In this document: piece after piece, positions 46,062-54,871 of the stretch
Numbering within the stretch: position 1 is the stretch's first letter
How the letters are laid out: each line of letters begins with the position of its first letter
Source: Pseudomonadota bacterium
Lineage (GTDB): Bacteria; Pseudomonadota; Gammaproteobacteria; Steroidobacterales; Steroidobacteraceae
Assembly (NCBI GenBank): GCA_016713725.1
Contig: JADJOO010000007.1
Location: forward strand, 124,001-188,000
DNA: 64,000 nucleotides
Reading direction: 5' to 3'
The notes under the pieces: model-generated
Seen by the model: the letters and a program-made list of their open reading frames with translations, nothing else
Databases searched by the model: none
What the model was told of the DNA's origin: nothing
Made by a program: the position numbers and the translations under genes

Positions 46062-47423
46062 ATGCGGCGGCGGCGGGTCACGCTCTTCCTCGTCGCGCTG
46101 GGGCTGTTGTCGCTCATCGCGCTTGCCCTCATGGACGTCGCGTGGCCCTACCGGATCGCGGCCCTGGTGTTCGCGACGATCGCCTACGTGACGCTGGCCT
46201 GGTGGGTGCGCCGCTCGCTGCACATGCAGGAGTCGCTGCTGGATGCCCTCGCCGATGGCATCTCGAGCCTGCACGACGCGGACTACAGCATGAGCATCGC
46301 GGAGCCCCGGGATGCAAACTGGAGCAAGCTCGTGACGGCGTACAACACGCTGGGCGGCAAGCTGCGCAGCCAGCGCCAGGACCTCTACCAGCGCGAACTG
46401 CTGCTCGACACCGTGATCCAGGCTTCGCCGCTGGCGCTGATCCTGACGAACGCCACGGGCACGATCCTGTACGCGAATCTCGCGGCCCGGCAATTGCTGT
46501 CCACGGGTCGCAAGCTCGAGGGCCTTGCGCTCACGCCCCTGCTCGAGCCGATGCCCGCCTCGCTGCGCGAGGCACTCGAGGACAACCGGGACCGGCTCTT
46601 CACCGCAACCATCCACGCCGATGCCGAGGTGTTCCACGTCTCGCACCGGCAATTCCTGCTGAACGGACAGCCGCACCGCCTGCGCCTGCTGAAGCAGCTC
46701 ACGCGCGAGGTCAACGCCCAGGAAGTCGCGATCTGGAAACGCGTGATCCGTGTCATCGCGCACGAGATCAACAATTCCGTCGCCCCGATCGCGTCGCTGG
46801 CGCAGTCGGGCCAGCGCCTCGCCTTGCAGCCGGACACGGCGCAGCTGATGCGCGTGTTCGGGGCGATCGAGGAGCGCATGTCGCACCTGGCGCAGTTTGT
46901 CGACGGCTACTCGCGCTTTGCCAAGCTGCCGAAGCCGCGCCCCGCGCACGTCGAATGGCGCCGGTTTCTCGATTCGCTGCAGGCCGTCGCTCCGTTTGCG
47001 CTCGATGGCATCGTGCCCGGCGAGGTGGGGTGGTTCGACGAGTCGCAACTCGAGCAGGTGATGATCAACCTGCTCAAGAACGCCACGGAAGCAGGCTCGC
47101 CGCCGTCGTCGACCATCGTGTCGATCCGCCCGGCGCGTGGCGGCTGGACGGTCGAGGTGCGCGACCGTGGCACGGGCATGAATCCGGATGTGCTGACCAA
47201 CGCCTTGCTGCCGTTCTATTCGACCAAGCCTGCCGGGAGCGGGCTCGGCCTGACGCTGTGCCGGGAGATCGTGGAGGCGCACGGCGGCACGCTCGAAGCG
47301 GGCAACCGGACCGACGGCGAGGAGGGAGCCGTGGTCCGGTTCTGGCTGCCGCCGTCGCCCGGCACTCCGGATTACGGACTGCGGTCGTCGAACGTCGAGC
47401 CCGCGTCGACCCAGACGCCGTAG
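46062..47423 (+). CDS. Membrane sensor histidine kinase
   Basis: Sensor kinase of 453 residues that should phosphorylate the adjacent regulator, whose gene ends 3 bp upstream. Two N-terminal helices (VTLFLVALGLLSLIALALM and IAALVFATIAYVTLAWWV) with almost no periplasmic loop suggest sensing in the membrane. A PAS-like segment, the phospho-acceptor helix RVIAHEINNSVAPI, and the ATPase domain (NLLKNATEAG, DRGTGM, GSGLGLTLCREIVEAHGG) follow. The NtrY-like phospho-acceptor sequence fits partners of NtrC-type regulators. The end overlaps a small gene on the other strand. Confidence 0.92.
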   Translation: MRRRRVTLFLVALGLLSLIALALMDVAWPYRIAALVFATIAYVTLAWWVRRSLHMQESLLDALADGISSLHDADYSMSIAEPRDANWSKLVTAYNTLGGKLRSQRQDLYQRELLLDTVIQASPLALILTNATGTILYANLAARQLLSTGRKLEGLALTPLLEPMPASLREALEDNRDRLFTATIHADAEVFHVSHRQFLLNGQPHRLRLLKQLTREVNAQEVAIWKRVIRVIAHEINNSVAPIASLAQSGQRLALQPDTAQLMRVFGAIEERMSHLAQFVDGYSRFAKLPKPRPAHVEWRRFLDSLQAVAPFALDGIVPGEVGWFDESQLEQVMINLLKNATEAGSPPSSTIVSIRPARGGWTVEVRDRGTGMNPDVLTNALLPFYSTKPAGSGLGLTLCREIVEAHGGTLEAGNRTDGEEGAVVRFWLPPSPGTPDYGLRSSNVEPASTQTP

Positions 47424-47623
47424 CTGCACCGCAGGACCTGCGAGCCGCTGGCGACCAGATCGTCGTTGCGGAATTCGCTGCCGTTGAACCAGCACACCGC
47501 TGCGCCGGGCACCTGCTGTCGCACGACATCGGTGTCGATGTCGTCCTCGACGGCAATCGGGGAGTTGCGCAGCTCAGGGTCGGGCGACCCGACCTGGGTG
47601 ATAGAAACGTGTTCATGCAACAT
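47372..47623 (-). CDS. Small conserved-looking protein of unknown function
   Basis: An 83-residue protein. I do not recognise a characterised family. It has a good ribosome site (GGGAG, eight bases before the ATG) and a pattern PGAAVCWFNGSEF followed about 25 residues later by LRCSYGVWV; the two Cys could pair in a small secreted-like module, though no signal peptide is seen. The gene overlaps the kinase 3' end by 52 bp and is divergent from the aminotransferase gene. I am fairly sure it is a real gene but not of its role. Confidence 0.5.
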   Translation of the reverse strand: MLHEHVSITQVGSPDPELRNSPIAVEDDIDTDVVRQQVPGAAVCWFNGSEFRNDDLVASGSQVLRCSYGVWVDAGSTFDDRSP

Positions 47624-47722
47624 GACCGTTCTCCCGTGCGTTACCCAGGTTCATGGTAGACCCGATGCGGGCTCGCACACAGTCGGAATATGCGCAACAA
47701 GGCGCAGGGGTAGAATCGGCCG

Positions 47723-49432
47723 ATGCAACAACCATTGACCTTCGATTTCCTGCGCTCGCAGATCGTCGGCATCGATTCCGCGTACGAGACGCCTTTTGGC
47801 CGCCGGCTGATGGTCTATTGCGACTACACGGCGTCGGGCCGCTGCCTGCTGTTCGTCGAGCGTTACCTGCAGCATCTGCAGCGCGTCTACGCCAACACGC
47901 ACACGGAAGACGACCTGACGGGCCGCAGCATGAGTCGCCTGCTGCACGAAGCGGAGCGCACCATCAAGCGCTCCGTGAACGCCGGCCCGCACGGGCGCAT
48001 CGTGGCCTGCGGCACCGGCGCCACTGGCGCGATCGACAAGTTACAGCAGATTCTCGGTGTCGCGTTGCCGCCGGCCACACGCAAGGTCGTGGGAGACCAG
48101 CTGCGAGCCTTCCTGGGTGATGCGAAGTTCGAAGAGTTCCGTCGCTTCCAGCAGTCGCGACAGCCGGTGGTGTTCGTCGGCCCCTATGAGCATCACAGCA
48201 ACGAAGTCACGTGGCGGCAGGGCCTCGCCACGGTCGTCGAGGTCAATCTCGCCGCTGATGGCAGTGTGGACGTCGCGCACCTGCAGCACCTGCTGCGTGT
48301 GCCGGAGTACCAGGGCCGCCTGCGCATTGGCTCGTTCTCGGCCGCGTCCAACGTCACCGGCATGCGCTCACCGACGCGAGAGCTCGCGAAGCTGTTGCAT
48401 GCGCACGATGCGTACGCGTGCTTCGACTATGCCGCGAGCGCGCCTTACGTCGAAATCGACATGAATCCTGCGCCGGACGCGGCGGGTGGCGACGCTTCGT
48501 ACGACGCCGTCTTCCTCTCGCCGCATAAATTCCTCGGCGGTCCGGGTTCGAGCGGCGTGCTCGTCTTCAACGAACGGCTGTATTCACGCGACCTGCCGCC
48601 GAGCGTCGCCGGTGGCGGTACCGTCGACTACGTGAGTCCGCTGGACCAGGATTTCATCGCGGACATCGAGGAGCGCGAGAAAGCCGGCACGCCGGGCGTG
48701 CTGCAGACGATGAAGGCGGCGCTGGCGATGGACCTCAAGCAGAAGGTCGGCGTCGAGCGCATCGAGGCGCGCGAGCACGAATTGCTGCGCCGCGCGATGC
48801 AGCAGTGGTCGGCTAACGAGCGCATCGAGCTCCTCGGCAATCCCGACCCGGTCCGGCGCATTGGCATCGTGTCGTTCAACCTGCAGGACCCGCGGGGCCG
48901 CTACCTGCACCCGAAGGCGGTGACGGTGCTGCTCAACGACCTGTTCGGCATCCAGTCCCGCGCCGGTTGTTCGTGCGCCGGCCCGTACGGACACCGCCTG
49001 CTGGGCATCGACGACGCGACGTCGGAGCAGTACCGGGACTGGGTGCGCAAGGGCTTCCAGGGCATCAAGCCCGGCTGGTGCCGCGTCGGGTTTCATTACG
49101 CGATGGACGGTGCAGACGCCCAGTTCATCACGGACGCCGTCGATTTCGTGGCGCGAGCCGGGCACTGCTTCCTGCCGCTGTACGAGTTCGATCCTCCCAC
49201 GGGGATGTGGACGCACCGCGAGTTCCAGGAGCAGCACGATCGCTTCTCGATCGATGCCGCGCTCGAATCAAGAAGCTGTGAGCAGACCGCGCTGCCCACC
49301 ACGGAGCGCGTGCGTCTCTATGCGGAATGCCTGCAGGAGGCCAGGGAGATGGCAGCACGATTGGGCGAACCAGGGGCCGGCTCCTGCAGCAAGGCTTTCG
49401 AATTCGGCGAGCTGCAGTTCTTCAATCTGTAG
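47723..49432 (+). CDS. Class V aminotransferase / cysteine-desulfurase-like PLP enzyme
   Basis: PLP enzyme of 569 residues, longer than SufS/CsdA (about 400) because of extra segments and a C-terminal extension of about 100 residues. It shows YCDYTASGR, HHSNEVTWR, CFDYAASAPYVEID with the PLP Asp, the Schiff-base Lys in SPHKFLGGPGSSG, and SRAGCSCAGPYGH with a Cys pair in the place of the desulfurase active-site loop. Sulfur transfer from cysteine is possible, but no suf or isc genes are near, so another carbon-sulfur or amine substrate is open. No operon partner is visible. Confidence 0.82.
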   Translation: MQQPLTFDFLRSQIVGIDSAYETPFGRRLMVYCDYTASGRCLLFVERYLQHLQRVYANTHTEDDLTGRSMSRLLHEAERTIKRSVNAGPHGRIVACGTGATGAIDKLQQILGVALPPATRKVVGDQLRAFLGDAKFEEFRRFQQSRQPVVFVGPYEHHSNEVTWRQGLATVVEVNLAADGSVDVAHLQHLLRVPEYQGRLRIGSFSAASNVTGMRSPTRELAKLLHAHDAYACFDYAASAPYVEIDMNPAPDAAGGDASYDAVFLSPHKFLGGPGSSGVLVFNERLYSRDLPPSVAGGGTVDYVSPLDQDFIADIEEREKAGTPGVLQTMKAALAMDLKQKVGVERIEAREHELLRRAMQQWSANERIELLGNPDPVRRIGIVSFNLQDPRGRYLHPKAVTVLLNDLFGIQSRAGCSCAGPYGHRLLGIDDATSEQYRDWVRKGFQGIKPGWCRVGFHYAMDGADAQFITDAVDFVARAGHCFLPLYEFDPPTGMWTHREFQEQHDRFSIDAALESRSCEQTALPTTERVRLYAECLQEAREMAARLGEPGAGSCSKAFEFGELQFFNL

Positions 49433-49667
49433 GAATTCGTCACAACAGGCCTCGACGGGCGGAGTACAGATTTCGTATAATGCCCCCATAAACGACGCGG
49501 ACCCGAAGACGAGTACCGGGAAGGTGGCCCAGAGCCCACGGGCCCGAAGACGGACTGCGCCTGCGGTTGAGGGCGCCGCCGCGAAGGTCGGTGGCAGGCC
49601 GAAAATTGTTCGAAGGGCGCCCGTGTAGATCCGCTCTCAAATCGATCCATGGAAGACGCGGCCGACG

Positions 49668-50105
49668 ATGACGCCTGACGTCAACGTGCTGCTGGCGGCG
49701 TTCCAGCCCGATCATCCGCATCACGAAGTTGCGCTGGCCTGCATCAGGGTCGGCTTGTCAGGTGTCGCGACAGGGCGGAGCTTTGTCTTGTTGCCCATGG
49801 TGGTCGCGGGTTTCCTGCGCCTGGCCACGCATGCCAAGGTCTTCCGAGAACCTGCTCCGCCGCAAGCCGCTGTCGCGTACATCGATTCGTTGCTGGCGGT
49901 CCCGGGCGTCGAGATTGCCGAGCTTGGGCGCGAGTGGCCGGCGCTGCGCCGCTTGCTGCGCGATCACTCTGCCAGCGGCAATGACGTGCCCGACGCGTGG
50001 GTCGCCGGGGCCGTGCGGACCCTGGGCGAGCACCTCGCCACTTTTGACCGAGGCTTTCTGCGCCTGTTGGGCAGGACCGAACTGACCTTGCTCAGCCCGC
50101 ACTGA
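49668..50105 (+). CDS. PIN-domain ribonuclease toxin, VapC-like
   Basis: PIN-domain protein of 145 residues, the toxin half of VapBC systems (tRNA- or rRNA-cleaving nuclease). It begins TPDVNVLLAAFQPDHPHH with the first catalytic Asp, and ends with DAWVAGAVRTLGEHLATFDRGFLRL, which holds the later acidic residues. The usual antitoxin gene just upstream is missing: the 235 bp before it hold only a basic, low-complexity stretch without an AbrB or ribbon-helix-helix fold. It could be an orphan toxin or use a distant antitoxin. It converges with the mazF-like gene. Confidence 0.82.
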   Translation: MTPDVNVLLAAFQPDHPHHEVALACIRVGLSGVATGRSFVLLPMVVAGFLRLATHAKVFREPAPPQAAVAYIDSLLAVPGVEIAELGREWPALRRLLRDHSASGNDVPDAWVAGAVRTLGEHLATFDRGFLRLLGRTELTLLSPH

Positions 50106-50129
50106 TTTTCATGCCTGACTGGGATAGAG

Positions 50130-50466
50130 TCAAAGACCGAGAACGAGCCGCAACCCCTCGTCCACGTGGCGCATGGTCGCCCGGGACAGCACGGACTCTT
50201 TGTGTGAGCACACGCCGGTCGAGTGTGACCACCTGTGAGACGTTCACGACCGACGGCTTCGCCAGGCCCGATTCGCCCTTTCCCATGCGCACGTTGCCGG
50301 GCGAATCCGCCAACGCCAGGTTCGACGTAATGGCTGCCACGACAACGGTCGCGATGCGGCTCTGATTGAATGGGTCGGACTGGAGTACCAGCACAGGCCG
50401 GCGAAATCCGGGGCCGGATCCCGTCGGTGCCGGCAGCGAGGCCCACCAGATATCACCACGCTTCAT
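50130..50466 (-). pseudogene. MazF/PemK-family toxin, one frameshift near the end
   Basis: mRNA-interferase toxin, about 112 residues when repaired. From the ATG at 50466: MKRGDIWWASLPAPTGSGPG, RRPVLVLQSDPFNQSRIATVVV, then VVTLDRRVLTQRV as in MazF/PemK. After RAVPG the present frame goes on to 50092 with unrelated sequence, while the +1 frame gives ATMRHVDEGLRLVLGL and a stop at 50130, the normal family ending. One extra G at 50178-50184 explains it. The gene overlaps its antitoxin gene by 14 bp. Confidence 0.85.
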
Positions 50467-50689
50467 CGGCAAGAGACTGTATCTGCGCGCGATGCAGGGC
50501 AGGGTCCAAATCTGACACGGTGCGGCGCCAAATCGCATTGAGGCGGGCGGTCACCTCTTCGGCGCCGCGCGCGCTCAGGTAGGTGGCCAGGGCGTCGCTG
50601 TACAGCTGGCTGCGTGAAATGCCGAGCTGGCGCGCCAGGTGTTCACCGGCTTCGAACACCTCGTCCGGCACCGAAATTGCGATTTTCAT
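50453..50689 (-). CDS. Ribbon-helix-helix antitoxin paired with the MazF-like toxin
   Basis: A 78-residue antitoxin. The N-terminal ribbon-helix-helix (MKIAISVPDEVFEAGEHLAR, then LGISRSQLYSDALATYL) binds DNA for autoregulation, and the C-terminal helix rich in Trp and acidic residues (IWRRTVSDLDPAL) should wrap the toxin. It precedes and overlaps the toxin gene, the standard order. Upstream it faces the 3' end of cbbR. Confidence 0.88.
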   Translation of the reverse strand: MKIAISVPDEVFEAGEHLARQLGISRSQLYSDALATYLSARGAEEVTARLNAIWRRTVSDLDPALHRAQIQSLADEAW

Positions 50690-50743
50690 ACCAGGACGGT
50701 ATCACCGCGGTATGACCGGTGCAAATCCGTTTGCGGCCATTGT

Positions 50744-51706
50744 TCAGCGTTCCGTCGCGAGCGCGTTCCCGGTGTGCGCAACATCGTGCCGCGCGAACTG
50801 CTCGGCGAGGAAACTCTCGCCGCGCTCGAGGATGAAGTAGCGGAACGCCTCGGCGGCCGGGGAGAGGGTTTTCGACAGGTTGTTGACGACGTGCCAGCGC
50901 CGCATCACCGGCAGGCCCTCGACCTCCGGCACTGCGATCAACCCGTGATCGAGTTCCAGCCCAAGCGTGTGCAGCGACAGCAGCGAGATGCCCATGCCGG
51001 CCATCACGGCCTGCTTGATCGCCTCGTTGCTCGACATCTGCATCGCGACGCGCGCCTTCATGTGGTGCGCCGTCATGTATTCGTCGAGCGCCGCGAGCGT
51101 GCCGGAGCCCGGCTCACGCACGATGAATCCTTCTTCCTGCAGCGCCCGGGCCGGCACGCGTTCCATCCGCGTGAACGGATGATCGACTGCCGTCACCAGC
51201 ACGTGCGGGTGCATCGCGAACGGCTCGGCGCGAGTGGGCCACGACTGCGGCGGCCGCCCCATGATCGCGAGCTCGACCGCACCCTGCTGCATCAGCGTCA
51301 CGACCTCGTCGCGCTTGTTGCAGACCTGCAGCCGGATCTCGACGCCGGGGTGATCGTCCCGGAAGTTGGCGAGCATCCGCGGCACGAAGTACTTGGCCGT
51401 GCTGACCATGCCCACGTCGAGTACGCCGGTCTTGAGGCCACGGAACCGGGCGACCACGTCCTCGGCGTCGCGCATGGCGACCAGCACGCGGCGGGTATAG
51501 GCGAGCAGGTACTCGCCGACCGTGGTCAGCGAGACCTTGCGGCTGGTCCGGTCGAAGAGCGGCAGGCCGACCTCGGCTTCCAACTCCTTGATTTGCATGG
51601 AAACGGCGGGCGGGGAGAGGTTCAGCTCCTCGGCCGCGCGGGCAAAGCTCAAGTGCTTCGCGACCGAGGCGAAGACCCGCAATTGCCGCAAAGACACGTT
51701 TTTCAT
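50744..51706 (-). CDS. cbbR: LysR-type regulator CbbR
   Basis: LysR-family regulator of 320 residues, divergent from the Calvin-cycle operon across 192 bp. The N-terminal winged helix-turn-helix is typical (LRQLRVFASVAKHLSFARAA, then SPPAVSMQIKELEAEVGLPLFDR), and the effector domain includes VRPGSGTL-like VREPGSGTL, the usual CbbR effector-pocket segment. CbbR activates cbb genes in response to metabolites such as RuBP or NADPH in other bacteria. A candidate LysR box lies at 51799-51813. The start at 51706 is the only one that keeps the helix-turn-helix at the N-terminus. Confidence 0.92.
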   Translation of the reverse strand: MKNVSLRQLRVFASVAKHLSFARAAEELNLSPPAVSMQIKELEAEVGLPLFDRTSRKVSLTTVGEYLLAYTRRVLVAMRDAEDVVARFRGLKTGVLDVGMVSTAKYFVPRMLANFRDDHPGVEIRLQVCNKRDEVVTLMQQGAVELAIMGRPPQSWPTRAEPFAMHPHVLVTAVDHPFTRMERVPARALQEEGFIVREPGSGTLAALDEYMTAHHMKARVAMQMSSNEAIKQAVMAGMGISLLSLHTLGLELDHGLIAVPEVEGLPVMRRWHVVNNLSKTLSPAAEAFRYFILERGESFLAEQFARHDVAHTGNALATER

Positions 51707-51739
51707 TGGAATGGCGAGGGTGCTCGCTGAAATAGGGTG

Positions 51740-51789
51740 AAATAGGGGACGCTCACCGATTTCCGGAAATAGGTGAGCGTCCCCTATTT
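51740..51789. repeat. REP-like inverted repeat upstream of cbbL
   Basis: AAATAGGGGACGCTCACC and its exact complement (18 bp) flank a 14-bp centre between cbbR and cbbL. It has the same core as the larger element at 38808-38915. It may also act as a hairpin insulating the two promoters. Confidence 0.85.
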
Positions 51790-51798
51790 TTGTGACAG

Positions 51799-51813
51799 TT
51801 CAGGAACGCTGAA
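51799..51813. promoter_or_regulatory. Candidate CbbR (LysR-type) binding box
   Basis: TTCAGGAACGCTGAA is a palindrome with the T-N11-A core expected of LysR-family sites, centred 93 bp before the cbbL ATG and 100 bp before the cbbR ATG. A second CAG-rich half-site (TTCAG at 51836) lies downstream near a TATATG -10-like stretch. Confidence 0.6.
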
Positions 51814-51898
51814 CGCTGGGATCAGAATATATGACTTCAGCTAAATGATCGAGCCTCCTACATTGGTGCCACGTTCACACCCCACCAGAGGGCCCGGC

Positions 51899-53380
51899 AT
51901 GGCCACCGCACCTGAAATCGTCGGCAACAGCACCCAGATCACGGACAAGAAGAAGCGCTACAGCGCCGGCGTGCTCAAGTACCGCCAGATGGGGTACTGG
52001 GACGCGGACTACGTGCCGAAGGAAACGGACACGATCTGCCTGTTCCGCATCACGCCGCAGGAAGGCGTCGACCCGGTCGAGGCCGCCGCTGCCGTGGCCG
52101 GCGAATCGAGCACCGCGACCTGGACCGTGGTCTGGACCGATCGGCTGACGGCCTGCGACAGCTACCGTGCCAAGGCATTCAAGGTCGAGCCGGTGCCGGG
52201 CACCCCCGGCCAGTACTTCGCCTGGGTGGCCTACGACCTCATCCTGTTCGAAGAAGGCTCGATCGCGAACATGACAGCGAGCCTCATCGGCAACGTGTTC
52301 AGCTTCAAGCCGCTCAAGGCCGCGCGCCTCGAGGACATCCGCATCCCGGTCGCGTACGTGAAGACGTTCAAGGGCCCGCCCACGGGCCTGGTCGTCGAGC
52401 GCGAGCGTCTCGACAAGTTCGGCCGCCCGCTGCTCGGCGCCACGACCAAGCCGAAGCTCGGCCTGTCGGGCCGCAACTACGGCCGCGTGGTGTACGAAGG
52501 CCTGAAGGGCGGCCTGGACTTCATGAAGGACGACGAGAACATCAACTCGCAGCCCTTCATGCACTGGCGCGACCGCTTCCTCTACGTGATGGACGCCGTG
52601 AACAAGGCGAGCGCAGCGACCGGTGAAGTGAAGGGCTCGTACCTGAACATCACCGCCGCGACGATGGAGGACATGTACGAGCGCGCCGAGTTCGCCAAGG
52701 ACCTCGGCTCGATCATCGTCATGGTCGACCTCGTGATCGGCTGGACGGCCATCCAGAGCATGGCCAACTGGTGCCGCAAGAACGACATGCTGATGCACAT
52801 GCACCGCGCCGGCCATGGCACGTACACGCGGCAGAAGAACCACGGCGTCAGCTTCCGCGTGATCGCGAAGTGGCTGCGTCTCGCGGGTTGCGACCACCTG
52901 CACACCGGCACCGCGGTCGGCAAGCTCGAAGGCGACCCGCTCACGGTGCAGGGTTACTACAACGTCTGCCGCGACAGCTACACGAAGCAGGACCTGCCGC
53001 GCGGCCTGTTCTTCGACCAGGACTGGGCCGATCTGAAGAAGGTCATGCCGGTCGCGAGCGGTGGTATTCACGCCGGCCAGATGCACCAGTTGCTCGACCT
53101 GTTCGGCGACGACGTGATCCTGCAGTTCGGCGGCGGAACGATCGGCCACCCGGCCGGCATCCAGGCCGGCGCCGTGGCCAACCGCGTGGCCCTGGAAGCC
53201 ATGGTCAAGGCCCGCAACGAAGGCGTGGACATCGCCAACGAGGGCCCGGACATCCTGCAGAAGGCGGCGCAGTTCTGCACGCCGCTGAAGCAGGCGCTGG
53301 ACACCTGGGGCGATATCAGCTTCAACTACACGTCGACGGATACCTCCGACTACGCCGTCACGCCGACCGCCTCCAACTGA
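51899..53380 (+). CDS. cbbL: RuBisCO large subunit, form I red-type (IC)
   Basis: Catalytic subunit that fixes CO2 onto ribulose 1,5-bisphosphate; 493 residues. Active-site segments are all present: TTKPKLGLSGRNYGR, the carbamylated Lys in GGLDFMKDDENIN (about residue 210), MHMHRAGHGTY, loop 6 with Lys in GTAVGKLEGDP (about 342), SGGIHAGQMH and QFGGGTIGHP. The N-terminal region (KRYSAGVLKYRQMGYWDADYV) and GIHAGQMH mark the red-like form IC of proteobacteria rather than the green type. The ATG at 51899 gives the usual N-terminus. It leads the operon cbbL-cbbS-cbbX-fbp-prk and appears fully functional. Confidence 0.98.
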   Translation: MATAPEIVGNSTQITDKKKRYSAGVLKYRQMGYWDADYVPKETDTICLFRITPQEGVDPVEAAAAVAGESSTATWTVVWTDRLTACDSYRAKAFKVEPVPGTPGQYFAWVAYDLILFEEGSIANMTASLIGNVFSFKPLKAARLEDIRIPVAYVKTFKGPPTGLVVERERLDKFGRPLLGATTKPKLGLSGRNYGRVVYEGLKGGLDFMKDDENINSQPFMHWRDRFLYVMDAVNKASAATGEVKGSYLNITAATMEDMYERAEFAKDLGSIIVMVDLVIGWTAIQSMANWCRKNDMLMHMHRAGHGTYTRQKNHGVSFRVIAKWLRLAGCDHLHTGTAVGKLEGDPLTVQGYYNVCRDSYTKQDLPRGLFFDQDWADLKKVMPVASGGIHAGQMHQLLDLFGDDVILQFGGGTIGHPAGIQAGAVANRVALEAMVKARNEGVDIANEGPDILQKAAQFCTPLKQALDTWGDISFNYTSTDTSDYAVTPTASN

Positions 53381-53406
53381 CCCAAGAGCGCACGGAGACC
53401 ACGACC

Positions 53407-53847
53407 ATGATGACCAATCCGACCGGGCGCCTGACGCAGGGCCAGTTCAGCTTCCTCCCCGACCTGACGGACGCCGAGATCACGCTGCAGATCGAGTACG
53501 GCCTGAAGAAGGGTTACGCATGGGCCGTCGAGTACACCGACGATCCGCATCCCCGCAACACGTACTGGGAAATGTTCGGCATGCCGATGTTCGACCTGAG
53601 CGACGCGGCCGGCGTGATGATGGAACTCAAGAGCTGCCGCAGCACGTTCCCGCAGCACTACATCCGGCTGGTGGCGTTCGATTCGACGCGCGGCGTGGAA
53701 ACGATCGTCATGAGTTTCATCGTCAATCGGCCGGCGGTCGAACCGGGCTTCGGCCTGGTGCGCCAGGAGACGAACGGGCGCACGATGCGCTACACCATCC
53801 GCGGGTACGAGGCCGAGCGCGCGGAAGGCGAGCGATACCGCAGGTAA
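53407..53847 (+). CDS. cbbS: RuBisCO small subunit, red-type
   Basis: Small subunit of the L8S8 RuBisCO, 146 residues. It begins RLTQGQFSFLPDLTD, has YGLKKGYAWAVEYTDDPHPRNTYWEMFGMPMFD, and ends with the red-type C-terminal hairpin extension (VNRPAVEPGFGLVRQE, YTIRGYEAER) that lines the central solvent channel. It follows cbbL after 26 bp. ATG at 53407 or 53410 are both possible. Confidence 0.97.
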   Translation: MMTNPTGRLTQGQFSFLPDLTDAEITLQIEYGLKKGYAWAVEYTDDPHPRNTYWEMFGMPMFDLSDAAGVMMELKSCRSTFPQHYIRLVAFDSTRGVETIVMSFIVNRPAVEPGFGLVRQETNGRTMRYTIRGYEAERAEGERYRR

Positions 53848-53955
53848 ACACGAGGGCCACGGGCCCATGTACAACATTCCTGGCTCAGGCACGCTCCCCT
53901 TCCGGCGCTTCGCCCTTCAGCGGGAGAGGGGGCCGCGGGAGAGGGAGCGGAGGGA

Positions 53956-54849
53956 GTGCGAACTGCACGCACCGTCGCGGAAGTGATGGCGCAATCGCAG
54001 GCCGGCGACGTGCTCGACGAACTCGACCGCGAGCTCGTCGGTCTCGCCCCGGTGAAGGCGCGCATCCGCGACATCGCGGCGCTGCTCGTGATCGACCGCC
54101 TGCGCATGAACCAGGGGCTGCAAGCGCAAACCCCGAGCCTGCACATGTCGTTCACCGGCAACCCCGGCACCGGCAAGACCACCGTCGCGCTGCGAATGGC
54201 GCAGATCCTTCATCGACTGGGCTACATCCGCAAAGGCCATCTCGTCGCCGTGACGCGCGACGACCTCGTCGGCCAGTACGTCGGCCACACCGCGCCCAAG
54301 ACGCGCGAAGTCCTGAAGAAAGCGATGGGCGGCGTGCTGTTCATCGACGAGGCGTACTACCTGTATCGCCCGGACAACGAGCGCGACTACGGCCAGGAAG
54401 CGATCGAGATCCTGATGCAGGTGATGGAGAACCACCGCGACGACCTGGTCGTGATCCTTGCCGGCTACGGCGACCGCATGGAGACGTTTTTCCAGTCGAA
54501 CCCCGGCATGCGCTCACGCATCGCGCATCACCTCGAGTTCCCTGACTTCGCCGAAGGCGAGCTGCTGCGGATCGCCGAGATGATGCTCGAGCAGCAGAAC
54601 TACCGCTTCGGGCCGGGCGCGCGCGAAGCGTTCCAGGAGTACCTCGCGCGCCGCATCCGCCAGCCCCAGTTCGCCAACGCCCGCAGCGTGCGCAACGCAC
54701 TCGACCGGGCGCGGCTGCGGCAGGCGAGCCGGCTGTTCGCGAACCCCGACAAGGAGCTGACGGTCGACGACCTCAGCACGATCGAGTCGCCCGACATCCG
54801 CGCGAGCCGCGTGTTCGACCCCGGCGCGGCAGCGACACCGAACAACTGA
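53956..54849 (+). CDS. cbbX: Red-type RuBisCO activase CbbX
   Basis: AAA+ activase of 297 residues that removes inhibitory sugar phosphates from red-type RuBisCO by pulling on the large-subunit C-terminus. Motifs: Walker A FTGNPGTGKTT, the pore loop region GQYVGHTAPKT, Walker B GVLFIDEAYYL, sensor ILAGYGDRME, and the Arg-finger/sensor 2 region PGMRSRIAHHLEF. The start is a GTG at 53956 after GGAGGGA; the ATG at 53986 is an alternative. Its presence right after cbbLS agrees with form IC. A 108-bp gap with a GC-rich hairpin separates it from cbbS. Confidence 0.96.
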   Translation: MRTARTVAEVMAQSQAGDVLDELDRELVGLAPVKARIRDIAALLVIDRLRMNQGLQAQTPSLHMSFTGNPGTGKTTVALRMAQILHRLGYIRKGHLVAVTRDDLVGQYVGHTAPKTREVLKKAMGGVLFIDEAYYLYRPDNERDYGQEAIEILMQVMENHRDDLVVILAGYGDRMETFFQSNPGMRSRIAHHLEFPDFAEGELLRIAEMMLEQQNYRFGPGAREAFQEYLARRIRQPQFANARSVRNALDRARLRQASRLFANPDKELTVDDLSTIESPDIRASRVFDPGAAATPNN

Positions 54850-54871
54850 CGATCAGCGAAAGGGCACGCCC

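Noticed and set aside
49110..49628. Basic open frame upstream of vapC as its antitoxin
   Set aside because: It starts deep inside the aminotransferase gene in another frame and has no antitoxin fold.
51875..53149. Minus-strand open frame of 424 codons opposite cbbL
   Set aside because: It mirrors the codon bias of cbbL; His/Val/Asp-rich nonsense without motifs.
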